NCBI RefSeq assembly: GCF_024159265.1
Contig: NZ_JAMYWY010000001.1
Location: 6,758,001-6,822,000 of the forward strand
Reading direction: 5' to 3'
Source of the DNA: Paenibacillus sp. 1781tsa1
GTDB taxonomy: Bacteria > Bacillota > Bacilli > Paenibacillales > Paenibacillaceae
Length of the DNA stretch: 64,000 nt
Below, piece by piece: positions 8,555 through 18,581 of the stretch. The position numbers were made by a program, and so were the translations under genes. The notes beneath the pieces were generated by a model. It was not told the origin of the DNA and ran no database searches. It saw only the letters and a program-made list of their open reading frames with translations. Position 1 is the first letter of the stretch. Every line of letters begins with the position of its first letter.

Positions 8555-11500
8555 TTATTTGGCATAATCCACCTTTTGCACAGGGATGCGGAATCGGATC
8601 TGCGTGCCTTTACCCACATGGCTATGAATCTCCAGTCCCTGACCATAGAGAGACGTCAGGCGACGGTTTATATTTTGCAGCCCGACACCTCCAGGACCTT
8701 CGGTGTTCCCAGACTTGACCTGAGCCATACGCTCAGGAGGGATACCCACACCATCATCCTGAACCTGTACGACCACATGCTCACTTTCTTTGAAAATCCT
8801 AAGATGAACTGTCCCGCCGGCTGCCCGCTCCATCACGCCGTGTCGAATGGCATTCTCCACAAGCGGCTGGATGCTGAGAGGTGGCAGATAGAGCTGCACG
8901 TCCGGTTCCACCTCATATTCAACCACCAGTCTTTCCTCAAATCTGGCCTGTTCCAGATGCACGTAAGACTCTACCAATTCCAACTCTTTGGTCAAAGGAA
9001 CAAGCTGCTCCCTGTTCTGGAAGTCAAAGCTTCCACGCAGGTAATGACTCAATTCAATCAGCAGATCGGTTGCTTTGTCCGGATTCACTGCACAGGTCGC
9101 GATAATGACATTGAGTGCATTATATAGAAAGTGCGGCTTGATCTGGGCCTGCAAAAAGGCCATTTCAGTGCGAATAGCTTCCTGTACCGAACTCCGCATT
9201 TCAATTAACGTCCGAACTCTAGCTCGCAATTCACCAGCATCCACCGGTTTGCTCAGGAAGTCATTGGCCCCCGCCTGAAATCCATGTTTGATATCCTCAG
9301 GCAATCCTCGGGCGGTCAGCATCAGAATCGGCAACTCAGACAAAGAACTGTGCTCGCGCAGCTTGCGACATAACTCAAGCCCGGACATTTTGGGCATCAT
9401 CCAGTCCGTAATAACAAGATCAATGGACGGGAATTCTTCTCGGAGTTTCAATGCAGTGGACCCGCTGTCCGCTGCAATCACACGATACCGTTCCGTCGAT
9501 AACAGGTTAAGCAAGACCTGTCGATTGACGGGATCATCGTCTACAATCAGAATCGTGTGCTCCGCTTCTGCAAGATCTTCCTGCTCATCTGACTCTCTTA
9601 TCACAAGCTCCTTTGCCTCCGCCCCTTGTGCAGCAACATATCGTGCCTCAGTTGGTTTCGACTGAGATTGCAGCAGCGGCAACTTCATAACAGGCAGGGT
9701 GAAATGAAAGGTCGAACCTTGCCCCGGCTCCGATTCAACCCAGATCTCACCTCCGCCAAGCTCGACAAGTTTTCGTGTAATACTCAGACCGAGTCCAGTT
9801 CCATCATTCACCCGCTCCACTGTACCGTTACTCTGCTCATACGCCTGGAAAATATCTTCTTGTTTGTCCAGGGCGATGCCCACCCCCGTATCAGCAACCG
9901 ATACCTTCACCCAGTCCCCTTCGACACTGGCGTACAATCGAATCTCACCCTGCTCAGTATACTTATAGGCGTTACCCAGCAGGTTATACAAAACCTGTCG
10001 GAGACGGTCTTCATCTGCCTCAACAAGCGGCAACGACTGGGGCCATTGCTGAATCAATATAACTGGCTTGTCCTCAAACGTGAAACCCGAGACTTCAACT
10101 ACAGTACGAGCAACGGATTCCAGATCAACAGCTACCCGTTTCAACTCAATCTCACTATTTTTTAATTTGGAAAAATCTAAAATGTCGTTAACCAGCAGTG
10201 AAAGGCGCTTGCCGGTTGAAGTAATCATGGACAGATTTTTGGCTTGCTTGGGTGTGACTGCTCCGGCCGCCCCTTCCAGCATCGATTGCGCAATATTAAT
10301 GATGCCATGCAGGGGAGTTCGCAGCTCATGAGACGTATTCGCCATGAACTCGTCCTTGAGGCTGTCAATGGCAAGCAAACGCTCCGACAGGGCTTCCACG
10401 TCGCGGAATGATTGTGCGAAGCGGATTGCGGTCACAATCATCTGGGCAAATACAAATAATAAAAGTTCAATCAGCGCAAAGAACGCTGTGTCTAGGGTAG
10501 TGAACGCACCAAGCGTATGCAACACAACAACCATGAGTATGCTCATCATGCTCACCAATGCAACGTGGCTATCATTCAGCTGCCCTTTTAACCAATAGAA
10601 CATGGCTCGCAGCGCATAGAACATGACAACAAGCGAGATCAGCAACATAGGGAGCTCGAGCATCGAGAATATAGCCGGAGGGAGCGTAAGACCCACAATG
10701 GTCTGGGTAACGATTAGCACGACAGCCAGACGTACAAACCACTGATGAACTGCTCCTGGCACACGGGCATCCATATACCGAAGCAAAAAGTAATAGGCAA
10801 AGGCTGAGCTAAGGAGCTGAATTCGAAGCATCTCATTATTGGTCAGAAACGGTACAAACGTTCCAAGTAACTTCTCCCCATGTGTCAGAGCGTATAACGC
10901 ACCGGAAAGGCTGAATAATCCGAGGAAACGTAGCTCCTTCTCCGTACGCCGTAATCTGAACAGAAGTAGAAAAAAGGCGGCAGGCAAGATAAAGCCGAAT
11001 AAGGTCATCAGATCCTTGAGCCAATCTTGTTGCTGGCTTTTCAGAATACTATGCTCGTCTCCAAACAAAATCGGCGCTACAATGCCCCCAGAGGAATAAC
11101 TATAGTTCGATACCTGAATGATAATGTCAGCCGTGTTGCCTTCAATGGACGTGAACCCTGTAAAGGGCAGGTTTAATTGTACATCTATGTCCGGGGTCTT
11201 TCCTGGCAGGCCTTTGCCGCCAATCTCTTTACCATCGATAAATACCCGGTGAGCCATGCGTATATTCTTCGTGCGTATGCCATAATCATTTTTCGTCGTT
11301 CGGGGGGGAAGCTGGACTTGCATATGATAGGTTCCATAACCATGTGCTTGCCCGAGAGATTTGTTCCATCGGGCCGGGACCTGAGTGCCAGACGAAGCCG
11401 GCAATGGCTTGCGACCAGATACACTCGCTTCAATATCTGCCGGGCTCAGTAACTGCCCAGGGTAGAAATCCCAGACTCCCTTTAAAGACGCTGCACCCTT

Positions 11501-11650
11501 GCGATCAAAGTCCCATTGGGTCAGGTCAATTTTTCCATCCGTAGCCTGGGGGTTACCCCGCTCGCTAATTAACGTCTGGGCAATCCAGCCCAGCGGAAAA
11601 ATGACAATGCATATGAAACTTATGGTCAGCATAATCCAGTGTTTTCTCAT
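8555..11650 (-). CDS. Hybrid sensor kinase: 7TM-DISM, HisKA-HATPase, receiver, and a second LytS-type kinase
   Basis: 1031 residues. Order: one N-terminal membrane segment; an extracellular jelly-roll-like domain (about 40-195); a seven-helix 7TMR-DISM block (about 205-405); HisKA with SHELRTPLHG (about 440) and HATPase with DTGVGIA and GTGLGLSI; a receiver with ILIVDDD and D in LVITDWMMP (about 690-810); then a second kinase of LytS type with QIKPHFLYNALN and HATPase (LVENAIRHG, DDGVGIP). It thus has two phosphorylatable His sites and an internal receiver in one chain. The downstream BTAD regulator is the likely final acceptor. The ligand is unknown; DISM extracellular domains often bind carbohydrates. 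Confidence 0.92.
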   Translation of the reverse strand: MRKHWIMLTISFICIVIFPLGWIAQTLISERGNPQATDGKIDLTQWDFDRKGAASLKGVWDFYPGQLLSPADIEASVSGRKPLPASSGTQVPARWNKSLGQAHGYGTYHMQVQLPPRTTKNDYGIRTKNIRMAHRVFIDGKEIGGKGLPGKTPDIDVQLNLPFTGFTSIEGNTADIIIQVSNYSYSSGGIVAPILFGDEHSILKSQQQDWLKDLMTLFGFILPAAFFLLLFRLRRTEKELRFLGLFSLSGALYALTHGEKLLGTFVPFLTNNEMLRIQLLSSAFAYYFLLRYMDARVPGAVHQWFVRLAVVLIVTQTIVGLTLPPAIFSMLELPMLLISLVVMFYALRAMFYWLKGQLNDSHVALVSMMSILMVVVLHTLGAFTTLDTAFFALIELLLFVFAQMIVTAIRFAQSFRDVEALSERLLAIDSLKDEFMANTSHELRTPLHGIINIAQSMLEGAAGAVTPKQAKNLSMITSTGKRLSLLVNDILDFSKLKNSEIELKRVAVDLESVARTVVEVSGFTFEDKPVILIQQWPQSLPLVEADEDRLRQVLYNLLGNAYKYTEQGEIRLYASVEGDWVKVSVADTGVGIALDKQEDIFQAYEQSNGTVERVNDGTGLGLSITRKLVELGGGEIWVESEPGQGSTFHFTLPVMKLPLLQSQSKPTEARYVAAQGAEAKELVIRESDEQEDLAEAEHTILIVDDDPVNRQVLLNLLSTERYRVIAADSGSTALKLREEFPSIDLVITDWMMPKMSGLELCRKLREHSSLSELPILMLTARGLPEDIKHGFQAGANDFLSKPVDAGELRARVRTLIEMRSSVQEAIRTEMAFLQAQIKPHFLYNALNVIIATCAVNPDKATDLLIELSHYLRGSFDFQNREQLVPLTKELELVESYVHLEQARFEERLVVEYEVEPDVQLYLPPLSIQPLVENAIRHGVMERAAGGTVHLRIFKESEHVVVQVQDDGVGIPPERMAQVKSGNTEGPGGVGLQNINRRLTSLYGQGLEIHSHVGKGTQIRFRIPVQKVDYAK

Positions 11651-11826
11651 CTATGTATTCCTTCCATCCACAAGGGCGAGAGACGTCTAATTTTGTCGTT
11701 TTATTCCTATAAATCATTTTAAACGTTTCCAGTGCTCACTGAAATAGTTTCCGTATCATAATCGGTTAACTTCCTTATAATTTGAAGGTTTTCTGTCTCT
11801 TTCCGTTGAATCTTAGTACATCAAAG

Positions 11827-11876
11827 AACCCCAGGCCGATGTTCACCCGAATAAACGGGCGAGATGTCCTGAGGTT
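11827..11876 (-). terminator. Imperfect long hairpin downstream of the SRPBCC gene
   Basis: Arms beginning AACCYCAGG and ending CCCG / CGGG enclose AATAAA; the outer stem has several mismatches. On the minus strand CTTTG follows, a weak T tract. It probably ends the SRPBCC transcript. Confidence 0.4.
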
Positions 11877-11943
11877 GATTGAATGAATAAGCTTAGATGA
11901 TGATCTTTTTTTGAATCTGATTCTGGAATCTGAATCTCACTGA

Positions 11944-12363
11944 TTATTTAACAACTTGGGCAAGCTTCTGAACAATTCCGGCCCATCCTTGTTCCATACG
12001 TTCCCGCACCATGGCATGTGCTTGTCCAAACTCGGTTAGTTTATCCGCATCCCAGCCGCTGTGAATCAGTGTGAAATCCGTACCTTCCGGCTGTTCATTC
12101 AGTTGGAACGTCAACGTCCAGTCCTTACCCCAGCGGAATGACAGCTTGTGCAACGGTAGAACTTCCGTCACCTGACATGGTGATTGACCGAAGGGGCCTG
12201 CTTCCAATATAAACTCGTGCCCTTCCACGGGTTCCAAATTGCCTGGCATGAACCAAGCCTCCAGTCCTTGCGCGGTCGAGACCATCTCCCACACCTTCTC
12301 TACAGGTGCATGGAGCACAAGTTCCTCCCGGATATCCGGTAATGCGCTTGATGATGATTCCAC
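11944..12363 (-). CDS. SRPBCC/AHSA1-like START-fold protein
   Basis: 139 residues. The pattern EELVLHAPVEKVWEMVSTAQGLEAWFMP at the start, RWGKDWTLTFQL in the middle and the C-terminal amphipathic helix GWAGIVQKLAQVV match the AHSA1 (SRPBCC) superfamily, a helix-grip fold with a hydrophobic ligand cavity. The function of most bacterial members is unknown. The gene stands alone, divergent from the following methyltransferase, about 265 bp apart. Confidence 0.85.
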   Translation of the reverse strand: MESSSSALPDIREELVLHAPVEKVWEMVSTAQGLEAWFMPGNLEPVEGHEFILEAGPFGQSPCQVTEVLPLHKLSFRWGKDWTLTFQLNEQPEGTDFTLIHSGWDADKLTEFGQAHAMVRERMEQGWAGIVQKLAQVVK

Positions 12364-12627
12364 TCGTATCGCCTCCTTGGATATATTTATTCATTGTTTG
12401 GGATTTTAAGATTCATGTCAAATGGGTTCATATAACGGACAAAAAAGGTGTTGACCTCTATTGTGATCTCACCCCATAATTGGAATATACTACATATAAG
12501 GTGCGTGATTTCCTATGATAGTCTGCTCTGAAAAATCCAATTCCAACCGTTGCCGGAAGGGATAATCTTAACAAGTTCCTTCCACGTTTGCAATTCATTA
12601 TATCAAAATGTGGGGGACACCTATACT

Positions 12628-13395
12628 ATGTCATTCAGTTATTACGGTCCATTATGCACCGCCGTTTATGATCTAACCAAACCCGTGGGACACTCCTTGG
12701 GAGGAGACATTGAATTCTATCGCCATTATCTTCAAGGCTGCAAAGGACGGATCCTTGAAGCCATGTCGGGATCAGGCCGAGTGCTCATTCCTTTGCTTGA
12801 AGCAGGCTTGAAGGTGGATGGAATTGATTATTCAACCGATATGATTGAATCTTGCCGTTCTCGTTGCACCGAGCGGGCATTACCTATGCCTGAGCTGTTT
12901 GTTGCCAATCTGGAGAAGCTCGACCTTCCGCACCGATACGAAACCATTATTATTCCTGGAGGTTCCTTGCTCCTCATTCAAGACAGAGAGGCTTCGATTA
13001 ACGCATTGCGTAATCTATTTCAACATTTGGTACCTGGCGGCAGGCTCGTGTTTGATCTGTTTCTACCCGATGTGACACAGCCCTCTTCGATAGAAACATC
13101 AACCGTTCCATTACCCGATGGTGATACGATCACAGTAGAAGTCAGAACCATTGAAGTGAACCTTCTAAACCAATATAAAACAAATCTGATTCGCTACGAA
13201 CAATGGCATCAGGGTCAACTTGTCGCTACAGAGATGCAACAACTCACGCTGCGTTGGTACGGCATAGAAGAGTTACGCCTGATTCTCGAACACATTGGTT
13301 TCTCTGATATTAAAGTGTACGCCGACTTTAACCCGGATCAGCCACCTACACAGTCGAATCAAAAATTCGTCTATGAAGCAACTCGAAGAGCATAA
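12628..13395 (+). CDS. Class I SAM-dependent methyltransferase
   Basis: 255 residues from ATG 12628, which has GGGGGA 11 nt upstream. The frame is open from 12550 but the extra 26 residues have no ribosome binding site. SAM motif I is ILEAMSGSGRVLIPLLEAG; the acidic motif II is VDGIDYSTDMIE; ETIIIPGGSLLLI and LVPGGRLVFDLF follow as motifs III-IV. The substrate is unknown. It is followed by a strong terminator and is probably monocistronic. Confidence 0.88.
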   Translation: MSFSYYGPLCTAVYDLTKPVGHSLGGDIEFYRHYLQGCKGRILEAMSGSGRVLIPLLEAGLKVDGIDYSTDMIESCRSRCTERALPMPELFVANLEKLDLPHRYETIIIPGGSLLLIQDREASINALRNLFQHLVPGGRLVFDLFLPDVTQPSSIETSTVPLPDGDTITVEVRTIEVNLLNQYKTNLIRYEQWHQGQLVATEMQQLTLRWYGIEELRLILEHIGFSDIKVYADFNPDQPPTQSNQKFVYEATRRA

Positions 13396-13437
13396 TCATC
13401 CGTAATTGAGTGTACTTGCTTCTCATCATACAGATAA

Positions 13438-13478
13438 GGCCACAGCATAAGGTTTAACCCATGCTGTGGCCTTTTTTA
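13438..13478 (+). terminator. Terminator of the methyltransferase gene
   Basis: Perfect 11-bp stem GGCCACAGCAT / ATGCTGTGGCC with a 12-nt loop, then CTTTTTTAC-type T-run. Confidence 0.9.
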
Positions 13479-13501
13479 CTATATAAGATTTGCAATAACA
13501 T

Positions 13502-13650
13502 TTACACGAGAACGCAGAGGGCAGAAATAGCCTGAAGAAGCAACGCGTTCGCCTTTATCCTCAGATTTCCACCTTTGGAAAAGTGAATCAAAAAATCTGA
13601 GGATAACAGCGATCGGAAGGCTGTTCTGTCATCGGAGTGGCAAGTTTAAA
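13502..13650. repeat. Structured intergenic repeat, copy 1
   Basis: About 150 bp that aligns at both ends with 15155-15283: shared ACACGANAACG...CAGAAATA on the left and AAGG-TGTTCTG...AGTGG on the right, with an unrelated middle. The middle here is a perfect 12-bp stem ATCCTCAGATTT / AAATCTGAGGAT. The outer arms CAGAAATAGCCT and AGGCTGTTCTG pair. It contains no gene. Confidence 0.6.
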
Positions 13651-13666
13651 TAGGATTCATAGCAAA

Positions 13667-14701
13667 TTAGTATCCACGAGAATATTGCTCTGCAATGGCA
13701 GCTTGATCCTTGCTGACACCCAGTTCTAGAGCGGCATGGTTCGCCCAGTACGGATCACGCAGCATGCCTCTGCCCACGGCAACCAGATCCGCGTCGCCGT
13801 TTCCAATCACCGCCTGAGCCAATGCTGCATCCTCCAGCATACCCACTGCGATGACAGGAACGTTAAGTTCTTCACGGAAGCGACGGGCAAATGGTACCTG
13901 ATACCCCGGATAGTTCCCCGGTTTCCGCTGTCCGGAAGGTCCTTCGCCACCTGAACTGATATGGAACATGTCCACGCCTGCATCTTGGTAGGCACGAGCA
14001 ATACTGATCGTATGGTCGATGTCATACCCGCCATCCGCGTATTCGACAGCTGAAACCCGCATAATCAGCGGCATGTCTGCTGGCATTTCTTTTTTCACTG
14101 CCCGAATGACTTCAACGCCGAAACGGGACAGATCCTGCCCATATACATCCTCACGATGATTCATCAGCGGGGAATGGAACTGGTGGATCAGGTATCCGTG
14201 TGCGCCATGCAGCTCAATGGTATCCACTCCAGCCTGTACTGCGCGGCGAACACCGTCTGCGAACTTCTGCACCATAGCTTCTACCTCTTCCGTACTTAAC
14301 GCACGCGGCTCCTTGTACTTTTCTCCCGGGAATGTGACTACCGAAGGAGCAACCGGCTGCGCTGCATCCTCTGCTTTTCGTCCCGCATGTGCGATCTGAA
14401 TGGCTACTTTGGAGCCGTAGGCATGGATTCCGTCTACAAGTTTGGTGAAGGCAGGTACATGCTCATCTGACCATATCCCCAAGTCATTATCGGTAATACG
14501 TCCATCCGGGTCGACATCGGTCATCTCGATCACGATGAGTCCTGTACCTCCAACCGCACGGCTTACATAGTGAACCTGATGCCAATCGTTTGGAATACCA
14601 TCCTTCGCAGTGACAGAATATTGGCACATCGGTGCCATAACGACACGGTTATTTAATTGCAGGCTCTTGAATTGATAAGGCGAAAATAATTGCTCAGTCA
14701 T
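13667..14701 (-). CDS. namA: NADPH dehydrogenase NamA-like (old yellow enzyme family)
   Basis: 344 residues, the usual length for YqjM/NamA. Motifs: MAPMCQYSV (flavin-contacting Cys), QIAHAGRKA, the substrate-binding ELHGAHGYLIHQF with the two His, SPLMNHREDVYG, and VGRGMLRDPYWAN at the phosphate-binding end. The enzyme uses FMN and NADPH to reduce activated C=C bonds of enones and quinone-like electrophiles in the cytoplasm. A tautomerase gene lies about 45 bp upstream on the same strand and the two are probably cotranscribed. Confidence 0.93.
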   Translation of the reverse strand: MTEQLFSPYQFKSLQLNNRVVMAPMCQYSVTAKDGIPNDWHQVHYVSRAVGGTGLIVIEMTDVDPDGRITDNDLGIWSDEHVPAFTKLVDGIHAYGSKVAIQIAHAGRKAEDAAQPVAPSVVTFPGEKYKEPRALSTEEVEAMVQKFADGVRRAVQAGVDTIELHGAHGYLIHQFHSPLMNHREDVYGQDLSRFGVEVIRAVKKEMPADMPLIMRVSAVEYADGGYDIDHTISIARAYQDAGVDMFHISSGGEGPSGQRKPGNYPGYQVPFARRFREELNVPVIAVGMLEDAALAQAVIGNGDADLVAVGRGMLRDPYWANHAALELGVSKDQAAIAEQYSRGY

Positions 14702-14745
14702 CGTTGCTGCATCTCCTGTTCCTTGATCATGATATATATGAAGCC

Positions 14746-14940
14746 TTACTTATTGTCCAAATCCGAAAACAGTTTTCCATTCTTGCCGTAATTGTCTTTC
14801 TCCAAATCCTCAATGAAGATAAAGACTTTGCTCGGATCAACATCCAGTGTCTCACAAGCCACCTGAGTCATACGTTCAATCAACTGACGTTTCTGCTCAA
14901 CCGACTTGCCTTCCAGTACCTTAACCGTGATAAATGGCAT
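14746..14940 (-). CDS. 4-oxalocrotonate tautomerase family protein
   Basis: 64 residues from ATG 14940. The start is fixed by MPFITVKVLEG: Pro after the initiator Met is the catalytic base of this family once Met is removed. The frame is open for eight more codons but that would bury the Pro. EQKRQLIERMTQVACETL is the usual helix. Members tautomerise or dehalogenate small acids as oligomers; the substrate here is unknown. It sits upstream of the ene-reductase on the same strand. Confidence 0.9.
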   Translation of the reverse strand: MPFITVKVLEGKSVEQKRQLIERMTQVACETLDVDPSKVFIFIEDLEKDNYGKNGKLFSDLDNK

Positions 14941-15154
14941 GTCTAGAACCCATCCTTTCTTCACAATTTATTATGAACCTTAGTTATAGAAATACAAGTA
15001 CGTACATTTTTGTGACCTAGTACCCTTTTTGATACCTAGTCATGCTCATATTTCGGCTCTGCCCCATTCTGGAAATGACTGCAAAACATGATATGATAAC
15101 TATAGAGAGCCACAATAATTAATATACCCAATTTACATAAGTTGTGACGAACGG

Positions 15155-15283
15155 ATACACGATAACGGAGAGGACAGAAATAATCTGTAGAAGCAGAGCT
15201 AATAGCTTTCTGCAAGAAAGCTACTTCGAAAGCATACACTTCGCCCAAAAGGTTGTTCTGGACTCGTAGTGGATCAGTGTAAA
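15155..15283. repeat. Structured intergenic repeat, copy 2
   Basis: Second copy of the element at 13502-13650. The ends TACACG and GTGTA are complementary. The middle differs: TAGCTTTC/GAAAGCTA forms its own hairpin. The outer arm reads CAGAAATAATCT with AGGTTGTTCTG, so the GCCT/AGGC pairing of copy 1 is replaced by ATCT/AGGT, which still pairs with a G-U. It lies upstream of pepT. A minus-strand frame running through it (15036-15296) is not a gene. Confidence 0.6.
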
Positions 15284-15330
15284 ACAAGTAGCTCAACTTA
15301 TATACTACTCAAGCTAGGGAGAGAAAATAG

Positions 15331-16569
15331 ATGAAAGATATATTAATTCAAAGACTAAGTACTTATGTTCAGATGGATACCCAATCCGATGAGAATAGTG
15401 AGACCTGCCCCTCCACACCCGGCCAACTGGCCTTGGGCAAACTGCTCGTTGAAGAATGCACCTTCATTGGTCTACAAGATGTGACGATGGATGAGAATGG
15501 TTATGTCATGGCTACCCTGCCATCCAATACCGACAAGGATGTTCCCGTCATTGGTTTCCTGGCTCACCTCGATACAGCGACCGACTTTACTGGCAAAAAT
15601 GTTAAACCACAGGTTATCGATAACTACGACGGTGCTGACATTGTGCTGAACTCGGAACTGGATGTAGTGCTGTCCAACAAGGATTTCCCGGAACTGCACG
15701 AGTATAAAGGCCACACCTTGATCACAACCGACGGGACAACGTTGCTTGGTGCAGATAATAAGGCAGGCATTGCCGAGATTATGACCGCGATGGCCTATCT
15801 GATTGAGCACCCGGAAGTGAAACACGGTAAGATTCGGGTTGCTTTTACCCCGGATGAAGAGATTGGCCGTGGACCGCACAAATTCGACGTAGCTACTTTT
15901 GGAGCCAAATATGCGTACACGGTTGATGGTGGACCGCTTGGCGAGCTGGAATACGAGAGCTTTAATGCAGCAGCAGCCAAAATTACCGTACGAGGCACCA
16001 ATGTACATCCCGGAACAGCGAAGGATAAGATGGTGAACTCTCTGAAAATTGCGATGGAATTGAATCGACGCCTGCCTGTGGAGGAAGCTCCTGAATTCAC
16101 GGACGGTTATGATGGTTTCTACCATCTGTTGTCTCTGGAGGGTGACGTTGAACTGACTAAGATGAGTTACATCATCCGTGATTTCAACCGGGAGAAGTTT
16201 GAAGAGCGCAAAACAAATCTGGTCCATATCGCGAACGAACTGAAGACCAAGTATGGAGAGAGAAGCATTACGGTTGAATTGAATGACCAGTACTATAACA
16301 TGCGCGAGAAAATTGAACCTGTACGCCAGATCGTCGACATTGCTCATGAAGCCATGACCCGACTGGATATCGAACCTGTTATTCGTCCCATCCGGGGAGG
16401 GACAGATGGTTCCCAGCTATCCTATATGGGCATGCCAACACCAAATATCTTTACTGGCGGTGAGAACTACCATGGCAAATTCGAATATGTATCGGTAGAC
16501 AATATGGTGAAGGCAACTCATGTCATTGTAGAGATCGCTCAATTGTTCGAGCAACGCGGAGATATCTAA
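15331..16569 (+). CDS. pepT: Peptidase T (tripeptide aminopeptidase)
   Basis: 412 residues, the typical PepT length. Zinc-site motifs of the M20B family are present: [12 protein letters not shown] (His and Asp), [14 protein letters not shown] (bridging Asp), [11 protein letters not shown] (general base Glu and metal ligand), [12 protein letters not shown] and the C-terminal [12 protein letters not shown] His. It removes the N-terminal residue from tripeptides in the cytoplasm. AGGGAGAG lies 8 nt before the ATG. It is monocistronic, followed by a terminator. Confidence 0.96.
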   Translation: MKDILIQRLSTYVQMDTQSDENSETCPSTPGQLALGKLLVEECTFIGLQDVTMDENGYVMATLPSNTDKDVPVIGFLAHLDTATDFTGKNVKPQVIDNYDGADIVLNSELDVVLSNKDFPELHEYKGHTLITTDGTTLLGADNKAGIAEIMTAMAYLIEHPEVKHGKIRVAFTPDEEIGRGPHKFDVATFGAKYAYTVDGGPLGELEYESFNAAAAKITVRGTNVHPGTAKDKMVNSLKIAMELNRRLPVEEAPEFTDGYDGFYHLLSLEGDVELTKMSYIIRDFNREKFEERKTNLVHIANELKTKYGERSITVELNDQYYNMREKIEPVRQIVDIAHEAMTRLDIEPVIRPIRGGTDGSQLSYMGMPTPNIFTGGENYHGKFEYVSVDNMVKATHVIVEIAQLFEQRGDI

Positions 16570-16590
16570 TTCACTTGAATTGCAGCGCAA

Positions 16591-16634
16591 AAAGAGCGCC
16601 CCTTGGTATATTTCGGGAGGGTGCCTCTTTGTTG
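16591..16634 (+). terminator. Terminator downstream of pepT
   Basis: AAAGAGCGCCCC and GGGAGGGTGCCTCTTT form an imperfect GC-rich stem followed by TTTGTTG. It may also serve the convergent Crp/Fnr gene. Confidence 0.55.
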
Positions 16635-16707
16635 TGCCGTATTGTATTTTATTGCGTCACGTCATGTCGCATAGATATGCAGGCTTAGTCTTTATTTTAA
16701 AATGCCA

Positions 16708-17400
16708 TCACTCATATATATTGCCTCCTGCGATGACACGCAACTGTTCCAGATCACAGATCACGAGCTTTCGCTGCACTTTGCAAATAATGTTTCGATT
16801 ACACAGATCTTGAACGACTCTATTAAGATGTCTATAGCTGGTACCCAGCATATCGGCCAGTTCGGTGAGCTTGGAGGTCTGGATCTCTTCCGAAGAGGAC
16901 TCGCCCTGGCCCATTGTGGACAACAGATAGCTGGCAAATCTGCTCTCGACTGGATATAACATATTCAGACTCGACAAGTTGGAAAAGGTATACAATTTGT
17001 GCGTAACTTGACTCAGCATAAAGTGAAGAAACTTAGGGTTCTCTGCATACGTATTCTGGAGAGCGCGATAACTGATACCCAGCAGCAGGCTTTTGCTCAC
17101 AGACTCAACCGTATTCATAGCCTCCTTGCCATTCACCAGTTCCAAATCTCCCACGAGCGAAAGTGGTGTACTGAAACGAAGCAACAGAGACTTTCCGTTA
17201 GGCAGAGTGGTATAGATCTTGAGCTTGCCCTGCACGAGAAAATACAATCGCTCAGGTCGCTCACCTTTGGCACAGATCATCTCGCCCTTCGTAGCCTCAA
17301 GTAGTCGCAACTCAGCGAGTGCAGACTCATCCAGCACCTGATCCAACCCATTCTCACGGGCGAGTTGCCGTACAAGTCCAAAGTCCATGATTTCTTTCAT
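16708..17400 (-). CDS. Crp/Fnr-family regulator, YeiL-like
   Basis: 230 residues. A cyclic-nucleotide-binding-type barrel occupies residues of about 20-130 (GEMICAKGERPERLYFLVQGKLKIY) and the C-terminal winged helix reads KLTELADMLGTSYRHLNRVVQDL. The organisation and the segment TLPNGKSLLLRF...GDLELVNGKEA resemble E. coli YeiL. The effector pocket residues of true Crp are not evident, so the signal is unknown. A 12-bp palindrome lies about 40 bp upstream and could be its own operator. The gene is convergent with pepT. Confidence 0.85.
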   Translation of the reverse strand: MKEIMDFGLVRQLARENGLDQVLDESALAELRLLEATKGEMICAKGERPERLYFLVQGKLKIYTTLPNGKSLLLRFSTPLSLVGDLELVNGKEAMNTVESVSKSLLLGISYRALQNTYAENPKFLHFMLSQVTHKLYTFSNLSSLNMLYPVESRFASYLLSTMGQGESSSEEIQTSKLTELADMLGTSYRHLNRVVQDLCNRNIICKVQRKLVICDLEQLRVIAGGNIYE

Positions 17401-17440
17401 TCCGACTTCCCCTCCGTTGTCGTATATACCGTATGTAAAA

Positions 17441-17452
17441 GGACATATGTCC
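17441..17452. promoter_or_regulatory. Perfect 12-bp palindrome upstream of the Crp/Fnr gene
   Basis: GGACATATGTCC, 41 bp before the start codon. It is a candidate autoregulatory site. It is short, so chance occurrence is possible. Confidence 0.3.
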
Positions 17453-17683
17453 CATAATTGATATACATTCGTACAAATATCTTGATATAAAAATAGTTAC
17501 AACTAACACTTATATCCAGTAAAACAGTTCAACTGGGAAATATTTTAAAATTTAATCATAAAATGTTCATTCTTTCATGCAAAATGCCGTTCACGAAAAG
17601 CCATTTCCGACCGATGAAAGATAGAGCATTCCATAGATCGTTAAATATATTACATTCAAATATTGAAAGGATGGTCCTCTTCC

Positions 17684-18523
17684 ATGAACGTTGTAGATGC
17701 CCTGCTTAAAGTAATGCCTTATATCAGCAAGATCCTTAGAGAACCAGCCAGTTTAACTGTATATGATCACGAAAAGGTGTTGGAGGTTATTACTACCGAC
17801 AAGTTTGACCTTGGTTTTGAAAAAGGAATGGCGCTCTTGGACTCATTCCAGAACTTTTCCGTCTTGAAAAACGGAAGAGAAGCCAGTCTTTCCACGATTC
17901 CCAAGGAGGTTTACGGTATTGAACTCGATACCCTGAACATTCCGATCTTTGATGATAAGCAAAATGTTGTTGCTGTTTTCTGTGTATCTTACGACCAATC
18001 CAATCAGAACCAGCTTGAAGACATTATACAAGAAAATCAAACCATCAATGGAAACCTCGTTGATATGGTGCAGCATGTCGCCGCTCATGCCGAAGAATTG
18101 CAAGCAACCAGTGAACAGATCTTGCAGAACACAAGACTTGCTGTTCAGAACTCTTCCCAAATCAACAAGGTAGCCGGATTCATTCGTGAAATCTCCGAAC
18201 AAACCAATTTGCTTGGCCTGAATGCCGCTATTGAAGCTGCTCGTGTTGGTGAAGCTGGTGCCGGCTTCGGCGTGGTGGCTTCGGAAGTACGCAAACTCTC
18301 TGTGGATGCCAAACAGGCTACAAGTGATATCGATACCAGCCTGAGAGATGTACAACAGGTTATCAAACAGATGGAAGTTGAAGTCTCCCAGATTGCTGCC
18401 TCTTCACAGGAACAAGCAACGCTTGTCGCATCCTTTACGGATGTGATTGAGCAGCTTAATGAAACAGGCGAGCGAATGAAAGTTCTGTCAGAGCAACTGA
18501 TCAGCTATTCGGTTAATAAATAA
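17684..18523 (+). CDS. Soluble methyl-accepting chemotaxis-type protein
   Basis: 279 residues from ATG 17684 (AAAGGATGG about 10 nt upstream). No membrane segment is present. Residues 1-115 form a small ligand domain; the C-terminal half is the conserved chemoreceptor signalling hairpin with [20 protein letters not shown] and [13 protein letters not shown]. The length fits short cytoplasmic transducers such as B. subtilis YfmS. It would signal to CheA/CheW; no chemotaxis genes are nearby. The sensed ligand is unknown. Confidence 0.88.
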   Translation: MNVVDALLKVMPYISKILREPASLTVYDHEKVLEVITTDKFDLGFEKGMALLDSFQNFSVLKNGREASLSTIPKEVYGIELDTLNIPIFDDKQNVVAVFCVSYDQSNQNQLEDIIQENQTINGNLVDMVQHVAAHAEELQATSEQILQNTRLAVQNSSQINKVAGFIREISEQTNLLGLNAAIEAARVGEAGAGFGVVASEVRKLSVDAKQATSDIDTSLRDVQQVIKQMEVEVSQIAASSQEQATLVASFTDVIEQLNETGERMKVLSEQLISYSVNK

Positions 18524-18581
18524 ATTATATGTATATCCAGATGGACTTCAACTCGTGTGAAGATACATCTTATATGCAACA

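Noticed and set aside
15036-15296. 86-residue minus-strand frame upstream of pepT
   Set aside because: It runs through the structured intergenic repeat and has no ribosome binding site or family.
15472-16347. Long minus-strand frame opposite pepT
   Set aside because: It is antisense to a gene with intact catalytic motifs and its composition is that of a shadow frame.
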